From an uncultured Oscillospiraceae bacterium (GTDB taxonomy: Bacteria > Bacillota > Clostridia > Oscillospirales > Oscillospiraceae), in NCBI GenBank assembly GCA_904398675.1, contig CAJFPI010000014.1:1-16272 (forward strand): a DNA stretch of 16,272 nt, read 5' to 3'. The position numbers and the translations under genes are program-made. This document shows, in pieces, positions 5,810 to 15,004 of the stretch. Position 1 is the stretch's first letter; each line of letters begins with the position of its first letter. Under the pieces are notes generated by a model. That model was not told the DNA's origin. It saw only the letters and a list, made by a program, of their open reading frames with translations, and did not search any database.

Positions 5810-8800
5810 ATGCTGTATTTGATGCGCAGCCGCGCGGTCACCGGAAAATCCAGGCGTGTTCTGGAGCGGATCCGGCAGAGAGGTGCGCAGCGGCGGCAGG
5901 TCCTTCTGGTGCCGGACCACGCCTCCTATGCCGCGGAGGTGGACCTGTGCCACGCCTGCGGCGACGGCGCCAGCCGCTTTGCCGAGGTGCTGACCTTCCG
6001 CCGCCTGGCCCGCCGGGTGCTGGCGGAGGTGGGGGGCGCCGGCGCGCCGGTGCTGGACGGCGGCGGCAAGATTCTGCTGATGCACCGTGTGCTCCAGGAG
6101 CTGGGGGGCAGTCTTCGGGTCTACCGCCGTCCCTCCCAGAAGGCGGCCTTTCTCCAGGGGTTCATCCAGCTCTCCGAGGAGCTGCAGCGCTATCAGGTGA
6201 CGCCGGAGGCGCTGCTGGAGCAGGCGGAGGCGCTGGAGGGCGGCATGGGGGACAAGCTACGGGACATTGCCCTGATCTGCGGCGTTTACGAGACAAAGCT
6301 CCGGCGGGGCGGGGACCACCTCACCGACGAGATGGAGCGCCTGCTCCAAAAGCTGCCCCAGGCCCGATACGCTGTGGGGGCAGACGTCTATCTGGATGGA
6401 TTTGCCCACTTTACCGCCCAGGAGCTGGCGGTCATCGCCGTTTTGCTGCGGCAGGCCGAATCGGTGACGGTTACGCTGCTGGGGGAGGCGGGGAGCCGAC
6501 TGGAGATCTTCCAGGCGGGGAACCGGGCCTATGACCGGCTGCGGGAGGTGGCGGCGGACTGCGGCGTCCCGGCGGAGGACCTGCCGACTGACGCCCCCCG
6601 GGAGGCGGGCACTGCCCTGGCCCATTTGGAGCGCACCTTTTTCGGGGAGGGAACCGTGTGGGAGGGGCCCTGTGACGACGTCCGCCTCTATGAGGCGGAG
6701 ACGGTCACCTCCGAGGTGGAGCGCGCCGCCGCCCAGATCCGCACCATGGCGGCCCGGGAGGGCCTGCGGTACCGGGATTTCGGCGTGGCGGTACGGAATC
6801 TCCCGGACTATGAGGCGGCGGTGGAGAGCATCTTCGGCCGCTACGGCGTCCCGGTGTACCTCAGCCGCCGCAGCGACCTGGCGGACAAGCCGGTGATGGC
6901 CCTGGTGCTCTACGCCGTCAAGGCGGTGACCGACGGCTTTGCCTATGAGGACGTGTTCCGCATGCTGAAGACCGGCCTCAGCGGACTGACAGACCGGGAC
7001 TGCGACCTGCTGGAGAACTATGCGCTGACCTGGGAGATCGACGGCAGCCAGTGGCTGCGGGAGGAGAAGTGGACCGCCAGCCCCGACGGCTACGGTGCGG
7101 AGCTGACGCCGGAGCGGGCGCAGCTGCTGGAGGAGATCCACGCCGCCCGGGAGAAGATCCGGCCCCAGCTGGCGCGGTTTGCCGCCGCCCTCCGCGCCGC
7201 CGGGACGGCGGCGGAATACATGGAGGCCCTCTACCGCTTTCTGGAGGACATCGACCTTCCCCGCCGGCTGGAGCAGCGGACGGAGGAGCTGCGGGCAGCG
7301 GGGCGGCTGCAGCTGGCGGACGAGTACCGGCAGCTGTGGGAGCTGCTGTGCCGGATCATGGACCAGTTTGTGGAGATCCTGGGGGACAGCCCCCTGTCCA
7401 CAGAGGAGTTTTACCGCCTGCTGCGGCTGGTGGTGAGCCAGTACAGCGTGGGAACCATCCCGGCGGCTATGGACCAGGTGGCCTTCTCCGAGATCTCCAT
7501 GAATGACCGCCACCGGGTGAAGTATCTCTTTCTCCTGGGGTGCAACGACCACGTCCTGCCCTCTGTGGCCAGCGAGGGCATCCTCACCGACGAGGAGCGG
7601 GAGGCGCTGCTGGACCGGGGCATCCGCCTGGCCCCCCACGGGATGGACCGGCTCCACATCGAGCTGCAGAATATCTACGCCGCCCTGGCAAAGCCGGAGG
7701 CGGGGCTCTTTGTGAGCTACCCCACCGCCGCCCAGGACGGCGCCGCCCTGCGCCCGGCCTTTGTCATCGACAGGATCTGCGCCCGGCTGAAGGGCGTAAA
7801 GGTTGAAAAAGAAGACCCTGAAAAGGCGTTTCGCCTGACAGCGCAGCTGCCCGCCTTTGACGTGGCCGCCACCGCTGCCGACCCGGCACTGCTGGATTAT
7901 TTCCGGCAGCGGCCCGACTGGAGGGAGGCGCTGGATGGCGTTGACCGGGGCGCCCACATGCACCGTGGCTCCCTCTCCGCCGGGGCGGTCCAGGCCCTCT
8001 ACGGCCGGGAGATCCACCTCTCCGCCAGCCGCATCGACCAGCTGCGCAGCTGCCACTTCGCCTACTTCATGCGCTACGGCCTGCGGGCGCGGGAGCGGCA
8101 GAGCGCCGCCTTTGACGCGCTGCAGGTGGGGAATTTCCAGCACTATGTGCTGGAGCATGTGCTGGAGGACACGGAGCGGGCGGGGGATCTGGAGGAGCTG
8201 ACGGAAAAGGAGCTGCGCCGGCGCACCGCCGCCCATGTCCGGGCCTATCTCCGGGAGACCGTGGGCCCTATGGAGGAGCAGACGGCCCGGCTGCGCTATC
8301 TCCTCCACCGCCTGGAGGACACGGCGGGGCGGGTGGTGACTGACGCGGTGGAGGAGCTGCGCTGCTCCCAGTTTGTCCCCCTGGCCTTTGAGCTGTCCTT
8401 CAGTGACGAGGACGGCCAGCTCCCCGCAGTCACCATCGAGGCGCCGGAGCTGGAGGGCCTTACCGTCAACGGAAAGGTGGACCGGGTGGACGGCTGGGTG
8501 GACGGGGACAAGCTCTACCTCCGGGTGGTGGACTACAAGACCGGGAAAAAATCCTTTGAGCTCTCCGACATCGCCCGGGGCATGAACCTCCAGATGCTCC
8601 TCTACCTCTTCGCCCTCCAGCGGGAGGGGGGGCGGCTCTTCGGAGGCCGGGAGATCGTTCCGGCGGGGGTGCTGTATTTCCCCGCCCGGGACACGATCCT
8701 CAGCCTGCCCCGCAGCGCCTCGCCCGGGGAGATCCGCCGGGCCATGGAGGCGGAGCTGCGCCGCAGCGGCATGCTCCTCAATGACCGGCGGGTGCTGGAG

Positions 8801-9166
8801 GCCATGGAGCACGACGCCCTCACCACGCCCCGCTTTCTGCCCCTGACGCTGGATAAGGAGGGGAACATCACCCACGGCGTGGCCACCGCGGCGGAGCTGG
8901 GCAAGCTCAGCCAGTTTTTGGATAAGACGCTGGCCGCCATCGGGGAGGAGATCCACAAGGGGGAGATCGCCGCGGACCCCTGGTACCGCAGCGACACGGA
9001 CAACGCCTGTCAGTACTGTGAATTTGCCGCCTGCTGCCACTTTATGGACGGGCAGCCGGAGGATTCTCCCCGCTACATCCGCAGGATGGACGACGCGGAA
9101 TTTTGGAAAGTGGTGGACGAGGCCCTGGAGGGGACGGAGAAGGGGGGAAAGACATGGCAAAGCTGA
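5810..9166 (+). CDS. addB: ATP-dependent helicase/deoxyribonuclease subunit B
   Basis: AddB subunit (1118 residues) of the AddAB complex, which binds double-strand DNA ends, degrades them, recognises Chi and loads RecA. The N-terminal half is an inactive helicase-like region with a degenerate P-loop, SRAVTGKS (7-14), in which the first Gly is replaced by Ser. The C-terminal RecB-type nuclease shows D891 in GKVDRVDG and D908-x-K910 in VDYKTGKK. Cysteines C748, C1067, C1070 and C1076 reproduce the spacing of the four iron-sulfur ligands of B. subtilis AddB (one distant Cys, then C-x2-C-x5-C). The start at 5810 has AAAGGAG about 7 nt upstream. It overlaps addA by 13 bp. No clear promoter is visible after the upstream terminator. 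The coordinated gene pair makes the call firm. Confidence 0.96.
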   Translation: MLYLMRSRAVTGKSRRVLERIRQRGAQRRQVLLVPDHASYAAEVDLCHACGDGASRFAEVLTFRRLARRVLAEVGGAGAPVLDGGGKILLMHRVLQELGGSLRVYRRPSQKAAFLQGFIQLSEELQRYQVTPEALLEQAEALEGGMGDKLRDIALICGVYETKLRRGGDHLTDEMERLLQKLPQARYAVGADVYLDGFAHFTAQELAVIAVLLRQAESVTVTLLGEAGSRLEIFQAGNRAYDRLREVAADCGVPAEDLPTDAPREAGTALAHLERTFFGEGTVWEGPCDDVRLYEAETVTSEVERAAAQIRTMAAREGLRYRDFGVAVRNLPDYEAAVESIFGRYGVPVYLSRRSDLADKPVMALVLYAVKAVTDGFAYEDVFRMLKTGLSGLTDRDCDLLENYALTWEIDGSQWLREEKWTASPDGYGAELTPERAQLLEEIHAAREKIRPQLARFAAALRAAGTAAEYMEALYRFLEDIDLPRRLEQRTEELRAAGRLQLADEYRQLWELLCRIMDQFVEILGDSPLSTEEFYRLLRLVVSQYSVGTIPAAMDQVAFSEISMNDRHRVKYLFLLGCNDHVLPSVASEGILTDEEREALLDRGIRLAPHGMDRLHIELQNIYAALAKPEAGLFVSYPTAAQDGAALRPAFVIDRICARLKGVKVEKEDPEKAFRLTAQLPAFDVAATAADPALLDYFRQRPDWREALDGVDRGAHMHRGSLSAGAVQALYGREIHLSASRIDQLRSCHFAYFMRYGLRARERQSAAFDALQVGNFQHYVLEHVLEDTERAGDLEELTEKELRRRTAAHVRAYLRETVGPMEEQTARLRYLLHRLEDTAGRVVTDAVEELRCSQFVPLAFELSFSDEDGQLPAVTIEAPELEGLTVNGKVDRVDGWVDGDKLYLRVVDYKTGKKSFELSDIARGMNLQMLLYLFALQREGGRLFGGREIVPAGVLYFPARDTILSLPRSASPGEIRRAMEAELRRSGMLLNDRRVLEAMEHDALTTPRFLPLTLDKEGNITHGVATAAELGKLSQFLDKTLAAIGEEIHKGEIAADPWYRSDTDNACQYCEFAACCHFMDGQPEDSPRYIRRMDDAEFWKVVDEALEGTEKGGKTWQS

Positions 9167-12100
9167 ATCTCACGGAGCAGCAGCGGGCCGTGGTGGAAAA
9201 CCGGGGGGGCAACCTCCTGGTGTCCGCCGCCGCCGGCTCCGGCAAGACCCGGGTGCTGGTGGAGCGGCTCTTCCGCTATGTGCTGGAGGAGGGGCGGAAT
9301 ATTGACGACTTCCTCATCATCACCTACACCCGTGCCGCGGCGGCGGAGCTGCGCAGCCGGATTGCCGGGGACCTGGCCGCACAGCTGGCAAGGAGCGGCG
9401 GCTACCACCTCCAGCAGCAGCTCTACCGCATTTACCGCGCCGACATCAAGACCGTGGACGCCTTCTGCGCCGGGCTGATCCGGGAGAATGTCCACCTCCT
9501 GCCCGCCCACGGGGAGGAGAGCCTCACGGCGGATTTCCGGGTGTTGGACGAGGGGGAGGCGGACCTTCTCCGCCGCCGGACGCTGCGGGAGGTGATGGAG
9601 CGGTTTTATGCCGCTGTGGAGGCGGGGGAGAACCCCGGCGGCCGCCTTTTGGCGGACACCTTCGGCTTTGGCCGGGACGACAGCGGCCTGGAGGCGCTGG
9701 TGCTGCAGCTGAGCGGCAAGCTCCAGAGCCACGCCTACCCCTACCGGTGGCTGGAGGGGGAGCTTGACCGCTGGGAGCATCTGCCCCAAGGGTTTGACGA
9801 CACCCTCTACGCGCCCCTCCTCCTGGGGCGGCTGGAGCGAAAGCTCCGCCACTGGCGGGACTGCCTTTCCGGCTGCCTGGAGGAGATGGCGGGGGACGGG
9901 AAGATCTCCGCCGCCTACGGCCCGGGCTTTGCCCGTCGGGTGGAGGAGCTGGGGGAGCTTTTGGACCGGTGCGCCCGGGGGTGGGACGCCGTGGCCGGGG
10001 CGTCGCTGGTCCCCATCCGGCTGGGAGCGGTGCGAAAGCCGGAGGACCCGGCGCTGAAAAACCGGATCAAGGCCCAGTGGGACGCCAGCAAAAAGGAGCT
10101 GGAGAAGGCCCTGGCCGCCCTGGACGGCACGGCGGCGGAGGCCATGGAGGACCTTGCGGCCGTAGCCCCGGCCATGGCGGCGCTGCTGCGCCTGGCGGAG
10201 GACTTCACCCGCAGCTTTTCCCGGGAAAAGATCCGGCGCAACGCGGCGGACTTTTCCGATCAGGAGCACTATGCCATCGACCTCCTTTTGGGGGAGGACG
10301 GAGCGCCCACGGAGCTGTGCCAGCGGGTGGGGGCGCGGTACACGGAGATCATGGTGGACGAGTATCAGGACACCAACGAGGTGCAAAACTGCATCTTTGA
10401 GGCCCTGGCCGCCCAGCGGCACAACCTCTTCTGCGTGGGGGATGTGAAACAGAGCATCTACCGGTTCCGCCTGGCGGACCCCACCATCTTCCTTCGGAAA
10501 TACCGCGCCTTCCGCCCGGCGGCGGAGGCGGGGGAGGGGGAGGACCGGAAGATCCTCCTCTCCAACAACTTCCGCTCCCGCCGGGAGATTTTGGACGCGG
10601 CCAACTTTGTGTTTTCCCGCATCATGTCCCAGGAGATGGGGGAGATGGACTACGGCGCGGAGGAGCGGCTCTATCCGGGGCCGTCGGAGGACGTGAGCCG
10701 GGGCGGCGTGGAGTTCCACCTGCTGGATCTGCCTGCTCCGGAGTGGGGCGTCCGGGGGCTGGACGCCCACGCCGCCGAGGCCCGCTTTGTAGCGGCCCGG
10801 ATCCGCAGCCTTCTGGATGAGCCATGCCTTGTCTACGACGAGGACCAAAAGACCATGCGCCCCTGCCGCCCCGGCGACATCGCCATTTTGATGCGCAGCC
10901 CCAGCGCAAACCTCCAGACCTTTGGCAAGGCGCTCCAGGAGCAGGGGATCCCCTGTGCCAGCCAGGAGACCGGGGACTTCTTCTCCGCCATGGAGGTGGC
11001 GGTAACCTATAACCTCCTCTGCATCATCGACAACCCCCATCAGGACGTGCCGCTGATCTCCGTTCTCCGCTCCCCGGTGTTCGGCTTTTCCCCGGACCGG
11101 CTGGCCCATATCCGGGGGGGGTGTCTCAAGGGGACGTTCTGCGACGCGCTGGAGCGCGCCGGGGAGCAGGGGGAGGAGGATGTGTCCAATTTCCTCGCCC
11201 TCCTTGCCCGGCTGCGGGAGGCGGCCCGGGATCTGCCGGTCCACCAGCTGCTCTGGCAGCTCTACGATCAGCTCCACCTGCCCGCCGTCTTCGGTGCCAT
11301 GCCCGGCGGCGCGCTGCGCCGGGAGAATCTGACGGCCCTCTATGAAAATGCCTGTGCCTTTGAATCGGCGGGGTATCGTGGCCTCTTCGCCTATGTAAAG
11401 CACCTGCGGGATATGATGGAAAACGGCCAGCAGCCCCCTGTCGCCGCCCGGGGCGCCGGGGAAGGGGTGCAGATCATGAGCATCCACCGCTCCAAGGGCC
11501 TGGAGTTTCCCATTGTGATCCTGGCGGACCTGAACCGGAACTTTAACCGCCAGGACCAGCGCGCGCCGGTGCTGGTCCACCCGGCCTACGGCCTGGGGCC
11601 TAAGCGGGTGGATCTGGAGCGGCGCATCAGCTACCCCACCGCCGCCCGCGCCGCCATCGAGGGGGCGCTTTCCCGGGAGATGCTCTCGGAGGAGATGCGG
11701 GTGCTGTATGTGGCCATGACCCGGCCCAAGGAGCGGCTGATCCTGGTCACCACCATGCGCAGCGCCCCCACCCGTCTGTCCCGGCTCACCGCCTCCGCCC
11801 TCTCGCCGGTGGCCCCCAACGCTGTGGAGGGGGCCTCCAGCCTGGGAGACTGGATTTTGCTGGCCCTCTTGAGCCGGCCGGAGGCCCGGCCCCTGTGGGC
11901 CCTGGCGGAGGCGGAGCCCGCGGCGGCCCCCGCCCTGGATGAGACGCCGTGGACGGTGATGGTCCACAGCGGGGAGGACTTTGCCCCTGGCAGCCGGGTA
12001 GGCCGTCTGGCGGCGGTGGAGGAGGCGAGGGAGCGGCCGGCCCTCTCCTTTGATATAGACCTTTTGGATTTCATCTATCCCCACGAGGCGGCGGAGACGC

Positions 12101-12735
12101 TGCCCACCAAGGTCACCGCCACCCAGCTGAAGGGGCGGGAACGGGACCAGGAGATCGCCGAGGGAACCGCGCGGCCCGCCGCCCCCGCCGGGGCCTTCCC
12201 CCGTCCCGGTTTTATCAGCCGGGAGGGGAAACAGCTGACCGCGGCGGAGCGGGGCACCGCCCTCCACGCGGTGATGCAGCATCTGGACCTCCAATGCGCC
12301 GACGTCCCTGCCGCTGTGGAGAGGATGGCGGCGGAGGGCCGCCTCACGCCGGAGCAAGCCGCTGCGGTGGACTGCGCCGCCGTTGAGCGGTTTCTGCAGT
12401 CCCCTCTGGCGGAGGAGATGCGACGGAGCGAGGGGCTGCGGCGGGAGTTTTGTTTCTCCCTGCTGGTGCCGGCGGACAGCGTTCTGGATCCCGCGGCGGC
12501 GGGGGAGGAGATCCTCCTCCAGGGCGTGGTGGACTGTTTCTTTGAGACGCCGGCGGGCCTTGTAGTGGTGGATTTCAAAACAGACCGGGTCTCCGGCGGG
12601 GCCCTGCGGCAGCGGACGGAGGCGTATCGCCCCCAGGTGGCGGCCTATGCCGGGGCGCTGGAGCGGATTTTTGGAAGGCCTGTGTGCCGCCAGGTGCTCT
12701 ACTATTTCTACACCGGCGACACGGTGGAGCTGTAA
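9154..12735 (+). CDS. addA: ATP-dependent helicase/nuclease subunit A
   Basis: AddA, the UvrD-like superfamily 1A motor with a C-terminal nuclease, 1193 residues (B. subtilis AddA is about 1230). Helicase motifs appear in order: Walker A AAAGSGKT (25-32), TYTRAAAAELR, Walker B VDEYQDTN (401-408), GDVKQSIYRFR, IMSIHRSKGLEFP, and VLYVAMTRPKERL (850-862). The RecB-family nuclease has H1038, D1127 and D1140-x-K1142 (VDFKTDR), all intact, so both helicase and nuclease activities should be present. It partners AddB for end resection before RecA-mediated repair. The start lies inside the end of addB and is the natural one for the QQRAVV motif region. The opposite strand is open for over 1200 codons, an effect of codon bias and not a gene. 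Confidence 0.97.
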   Translation: MAKLNLTEQQRAVVENRGGNLLVSAAAGSGKTRVLVERLFRYVLEEGRNIDDFLIITYTRAAAAELRSRIAGDLAAQLARSGGYHLQQQLYRIYRADIKTVDAFCAGLIRENVHLLPAHGEESLTADFRVLDEGEADLLRRRTLREVMERFYAAVEAGENPGGRLLADTFGFGRDDSGLEALVLQLSGKLQSHAYPYRWLEGELDRWEHLPQGFDDTLYAPLLLGRLERKLRHWRDCLSGCLEEMAGDGKISAAYGPGFARRVEELGELLDRCARGWDAVAGASLVPIRLGAVRKPEDPALKNRIKAQWDASKKELEKALAALDGTAAEAMEDLAAVAPAMAALLRLAEDFTRSFSREKIRRNAADFSDQEHYAIDLLLGEDGAPTELCQRVGARYTEIMVDEYQDTNEVQNCIFEALAAQRHNLFCVGDVKQSIYRFRLADPTIFLRKYRAFRPAAEAGEGEDRKILLSNNFRSRREILDAANFVFSRIMSQEMGEMDYGAEERLYPGPSEDVSRGGVEFHLLDLPAPEWGVRGLDAHAAEARFVAARIRSLLDEPCLVYDEDQKTMRPCRPGDIAILMRSPSANLQTFGKALQEQGIPCASQETGDFFSAMEVAVTYNLLCIIDNPHQDVPLISVLRSPVFGFSPDRLAHIRGGCLKGTFCDALERAGEQGEEDVSNFLALLARLREAARDLPVHQLLWQLYDQLHLPAVFGAMPGGALRRENLTALYENACAFESAGYRGLFAYVKHLRDMMENGQQPPVAARGAGEGVQIMSIHRSKGLEFPIVILADLNRNFNRQDQRAPVLVHPAYGLGPKRVDLERRISYPTAARAAIEGALSREMLSEEMRVLYVAMTRPKERLILVTTMRSAPTRLSRLTASALSPVAPNAVEGASSLGDWILLALLSRPEARPLWALAEAEPAAAPALDETPWTVMVHSGEDFAPGSRVGRLAAVEEARERPALSFDIDLLDFIYPHEAAETLPTKVTATQLKGRERDQEIAEGTARPAAPAGAFPRPGFISREGKQLTAAERGTALHAVMQHLDLQCADVPAAVERMAAEGRLTPEQAAAVDCAAVERFLQSPLAEEMRRSEGLRREFCFSLLVPADSVLDPAAAGEEILLQGVVDCFFETPAGLVVVDFKTDRVSGGALRQRTEAYRPQVAAYAGALERIFGRPVCRQVLYYFYTGDTVEL

Positions 12736-12754
12736 CGGGAAAGGAGCGAGCAGG

Positions 12755-13384
12755 ATGCAGAGGATTTTTCTACACGGCCTTGGCCAGCGCGCCGCTGACT
12801 GGGCGGAGGTGACCGGGGCGCTGACAAGGCAGGAGGGCGTTTTTTGCCCTGACCTCTTCCCCCTCATAGCGGGGAAGGAGGCAGTTTATGACAGCCTTTA
12901 CCAGGCGGCCTCCGCCTGCCTGGATGGGGCGGAGGAGCCCCTTGATCTGTGCGGCCTCTCCCTGGGGGCGGTGCTGGCGCTGCACTACGCCCTGAACCAC
13001 CCGGACCGCGTCCGCGCCCTGGCCCTTGTCTGCGGGCAGTACCGCATGCCGAAAAAGCTCCTCCGCCTCCAGTCGTGGCTCTTCCGCCTGATGGGGGAGA
13101 AGTCCTTCCAGCCCATGGGGCTTACCAAGCGGGATGCCATCGCCCTCACCCGGTCCATGGAGACGCTGGACTTTTCCCAGCGCCTGTCCCAGCTTGAGAT
13201 GCCGGTGCTGGTGGTCTGCGGGGAGGCAGACAGGGCCAACCGCGGCGCGTCGGAGAAGCTGGCGCAGCGCATTCCCCGGGCGGTTCTCCGCCTTGTGCCG
13301 GGGGCGGGCCATGAGGTGAACCGGGATGCGCCGGAGGCCCTGGCCACGCTGGTGGAGTCATTTTTTGACAGTGTCTCCGCCTAA
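12755..13384 (+). CDS. Small alpha/beta-hydrolase fold protein
   Basis: A 209-residue alpha/beta hydrolase with no signal peptide, so probably cytoplasmic. HGLG at 7-10 fits the oxyanion-hole strand, GLSLG (67-71) holds the nucleophile Ser69, D159 in CGEAD the acid, and H186 in GAGHEVN the base, giving an apparently complete catalytic triad. A short helical lid lies near residues 95-125. Substrate cannot be told; esterase, lactonase or thioesterase activity are all possible. AAAGGAG lies 8 nt before the ATG, and the gene starts 19 bp after addA, so it is likely the last gene of the addBA transcript. No terminator is seen before the rpmE promoter. Confidence 0.87.
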   Translation: MQRIFLHGLGQRAADWAEVTGALTRQEGVFCPDLFPLIAGKEAVYDSLYQAASACLDGAEEPLDLCGLSLGAVLALHYALNHPDRVRALALVCGQYRMPKKLLRLQSWLFRLMGEKSFQPMGLTKRDAIALTRSMETLDFSQRLSQLEMPVLVVCGEADRANRGASEKLAQRIPRAVLRLVPGAGHEVNRDAPEALATLVESFFDSVSA

Positions 13385-13431
13385 AAATAGGAAAATTCCA
13401 CCGGATCTGCGGAGAATCAGGAAAAAGACAC

Positions 13432-13460
13432 TTGCTTTTTTGAAAAAACCGTGGTACAAT
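13432..13460 (+). promoter_or_regulatory. rpmE promoter
   Basis: TTGCTT (13432-13437), 17-nt spacer rich in A/T, then TACAAT (13455-13460). It sits in an A/T-rich island that stands out from the GC-rich surroundings. RNA should start near 13467, giving a leader of about 49 nt. Confidence 0.8.
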
Positions 13461-13515
13461 ACTATCCGGCTTTCTAAGGAGAGTAATTTTGTGAGGAAAG
13501 AGGTGAACAAGAGCA

Positions 13516-13719
13516 ATGAAGGAAGGTATCCATCCCAATTATCAGCAGACTACGATTAAATGCGCCTGCGGTAATGTAATTGAGACAGGTTCCACGAAGA
13601 AAGATATCCGCGTGGAAGTCTGCTCGAAGTGTCACCCCTTCTTCACCGGCAAGCAGAAACTGGTTGATACCGGCGGGCGTGTTGCCAAGTTCAACAAGAA
13701 GTTCGGCTTTGAGAAGTAA
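13516..13719 (+). CDS. rpmE: 50S ribosomal protein L31, zinc-binding type
   Basis: Ribosomal protein L31 (bL31), 67 residues, a bridge protein between the large and small subunits. It begins MKEGIHPNY and carries the Zn ligands C16, C18 (CACG) and C36, C39 (CSKC), so it is the C+ form (RpmE, not the zinc-free YtiA/RpmE2 form). Codon use and a dedicated promoter and terminator fit a highly expressed ribosomal gene. GAGGTG lies 10 nt before the ATG, a slightly long gap. In bacteria with both forms, Zur controls the zinc-free one; no Zur-like site is obvious here. Confidence 0.98.
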   Translation: MKEGIHPNYQQTTIKCACGNVIETGSTKKDIRVEVCSKCHPFFTGKQKLVDTGGRVAKFNKKFGFEK

Positions 13720-13736
13720 TTGCATTTCCAAAAACG

Positions 13737-13770
13737 CACCGTGCCGTAGTTTGCGGCACGGTGTTTTTTT
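13737..13770 (+). terminator. Rho-independent terminator after rpmE
   Basis: Perfect 10-bp stem CACCGTGCCG/CGGCACGGTG (13737-13746 with 13754-13763), loop TAGTTTG, followed by seven T. It ends 22 nt before the next start codon, so expression of the following genes may depend on leakage through it. Confidence 0.95.
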
Positions 13771-13792
13771 GCATCAAAAAAAGGGGGAGAGC

Positions 13793-14290
13793 GTGGGAGA
13801 AAAAACCATTATTGCCATTGCCGGCGCCATGGGCGCTGGGAAGACTGCTGCCGCCGCCTGCCTGATGGAGGGCCTGTGCCGTTCGGTGTGGCTGGATGGG
13901 GACTGGTGCTGGCAGCAGGGGAGGGACTGGCATTTTGACGCGGCCACCCGGGCCATGGCGTTGGACAATATCTGCCATCTTCTGAAAAACTTCGCCCAAA
14001 ACGAACACTTTGACCGCATCCTCTTCTCCTGGGTCCTCCATCTGCCGGAGACCTGGGCGGCGCTGGAGGCGGCCCTTGCGGGCTTTCCGGTGCGCTGGCG
14101 CCCGGTGGTGCTCACCTGCGGCGCGGCGGAGCTGCGCCGGCGCATCCTTGACCGGGGCGGGGACGAGGCGGAGGTCCGCCGGGCCCTCAGCCGGGACGCC
14201 GCCTGCCGGAGCCTGCCCCTGCCGCAGCTGGATACCACCCGCCTCTCCGTGGAGGAGACAGCCCGGCGGATTTTGCAGATGAGCGTATAA
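13793..14290 (+). CDS. P-loop nucleotide kinase-like protein
   Basis: A 165-residue P-loop NTPase starting at GTG (13793), with GGGGGAG 3-5 nt upstream. Walker A GAMGAGKT is at residues 11-18. LDGDWCW (34-40) follows, and the DGDW pattern resembles small-molecule kinases that place an Asp near the phosphate acceptor. Later parts include ALDNICHLLKNF, ILFSWVLH and an arginine-rich lid-like stretch, ELRRRILDRGGDE. It is not a textbook nucleotide kinase; similar clostridial proteins are usually named AAA-family ATPase or nucleotide kinase without a known substrate. It is the first of three closely packed genes (12 bp to the next). No separate promoter is visible after the rpmE terminator. A phosphotransferase role is inferred from fold and context. 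Confidence 0.8.
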   Translation: MGEKTIIAIAGAMGAGKTAAAACLMEGLCRSVWLDGDWCWQQGRDWHFDAATRAMALDNICHLLKNFAQNEHFDRILFSWVLHLPETWAALEAALAGFPVRWRPVVLTCGAAELRRRILDRGGDEAEVRRALSRDAACRSLPLPQLDTTRLSVEETARRILQMSV

Positions 14291-14302
14291 AGGAGCGGAC
14301 AA

Positions 14303-15004
14303 ATGGAGATTTCTCATTATATGGCTATGGCCCGGGATCTGCTGGAGGCGGCCTTCCCCGGCCGTCTGGTGTGTCTGGGCCTCCAGGGCAGCTATGCCCG
14401 GGGGGAGGCCACGGGCCGGAGCGACATCGACCTGGTGGTGATTCTGGACCGGGTGGAGCTGGCGGATGTGCTGATCTACCGGGACATTCTGGACCGGCTG
14501 CCGGAGCGGGAGAAATCCTGCGGCTTTTTTTCCGGCAGGGAGGAGATGATGGCCTGGGACCGGGGAGAGCTGTTCCAGTTTTACTATGACACCCGCCCTT
14601 ATGCGGGGGATCTGGAATTTCTCCGCCCCCTGGTGGGGCGGGACGCGGCGGTGGATTCGGCCTGCGCAGGCGCTGGGGCCATCTACCACGGCTGTGTCCA
14701 CAATCTGCTGCATACAGGCAGCCCAGAGCTGCTGGGAGAGCTGTACAAGTCTGCGCTGTTTGTGCTGCGGGCCGTTGTTGTGGCCCGGGGCGGCCCCTGG
14801 TGTCCGGAAAGCCGGGCGCTGGAGACCCACGCCGCTGGGGCGGATCAGGAGATTTTGAGGCGGCGGCAGGCACTTCGGGCGGGAAAGGTTCTGACACAGG
14901 AGGAGCTTGTCCCATGGAGCAGGGTGCTGCTGGCATGGGCCGGCGGCATTCTGCGGGAATGCCCGGACTGCGGAAAGGAGGACACAGATGATACCAAACC
15001 CTGA
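14303..15004 (+). CDS. Nucleotidyltransferase-domain protein (MNT/ANT-like)
   Basis: A 233-residue protein with a DNA polymerase beta-type nucleotidyltransferase domain: LQGSYARGEATGRSDIDLVV gives the GS motif (29-30) and the metal-binding D41-x-D43. The third acidic residue may be in the GDLEF stretch. The C-terminal half is helical (YHGCVHNLLH, LYKSALFVLRA) and resembles the four-helix/HEPN-like partner seen in antibiotic nucleotidyltransferases and in MNT-HEPN modules. Such enzymes move an NMP from NTP to a small molecule or protein hydroxyl. AGGAG lies 7 nt before the ATG. The gene overlaps the following acetyltransferase by 17 bp, implying coupled translation. Substrate unknown; aminoglycoside or lincosamide modification is one option and not shown. 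Confidence 0.85.
   Translation: MEISHYMAMARDLLEAAFPGRLVCLGLQGSYARGEATGRSDIDLVVILDRVELADVLIYRDILDRLPEREKSCGFFSGREEMMAWDRGELFQFYYDTRPYAGDLEFLRPLVGRDAAVDSACAGAGAIYHGCVHNLLHTGSPELLGELYKSALFVLRAVVVARGGPWCPESRALETHAAGADQEILRRRQALRAGKVLTQEELVPWSRVLLAWAGGILRECPDCGKEDTDDTKP

Noticed and set aside
9073..12867. Open frame of over 1200 codons on the minus strand, opposite addA, and a similar 967-codon one at 6257-9160
   Set aside because: It mirrors the GC-rich third positions of addA/addB. The translation is full of Arg, Gly, Pro, His and Leu with no recognisable motif, and no ribosome site or promoter stands out.
1471..13412. 12-mer CCGGATCTGCGG shared by the trpS leader (1471-1482) and the region before the rpmE promoter (13401-13412)
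   Set aside because: In 16 kb of GC-rich sequence several shared 12-mers are expected by chance, and the two copies sit in different positions relative to their promoters.
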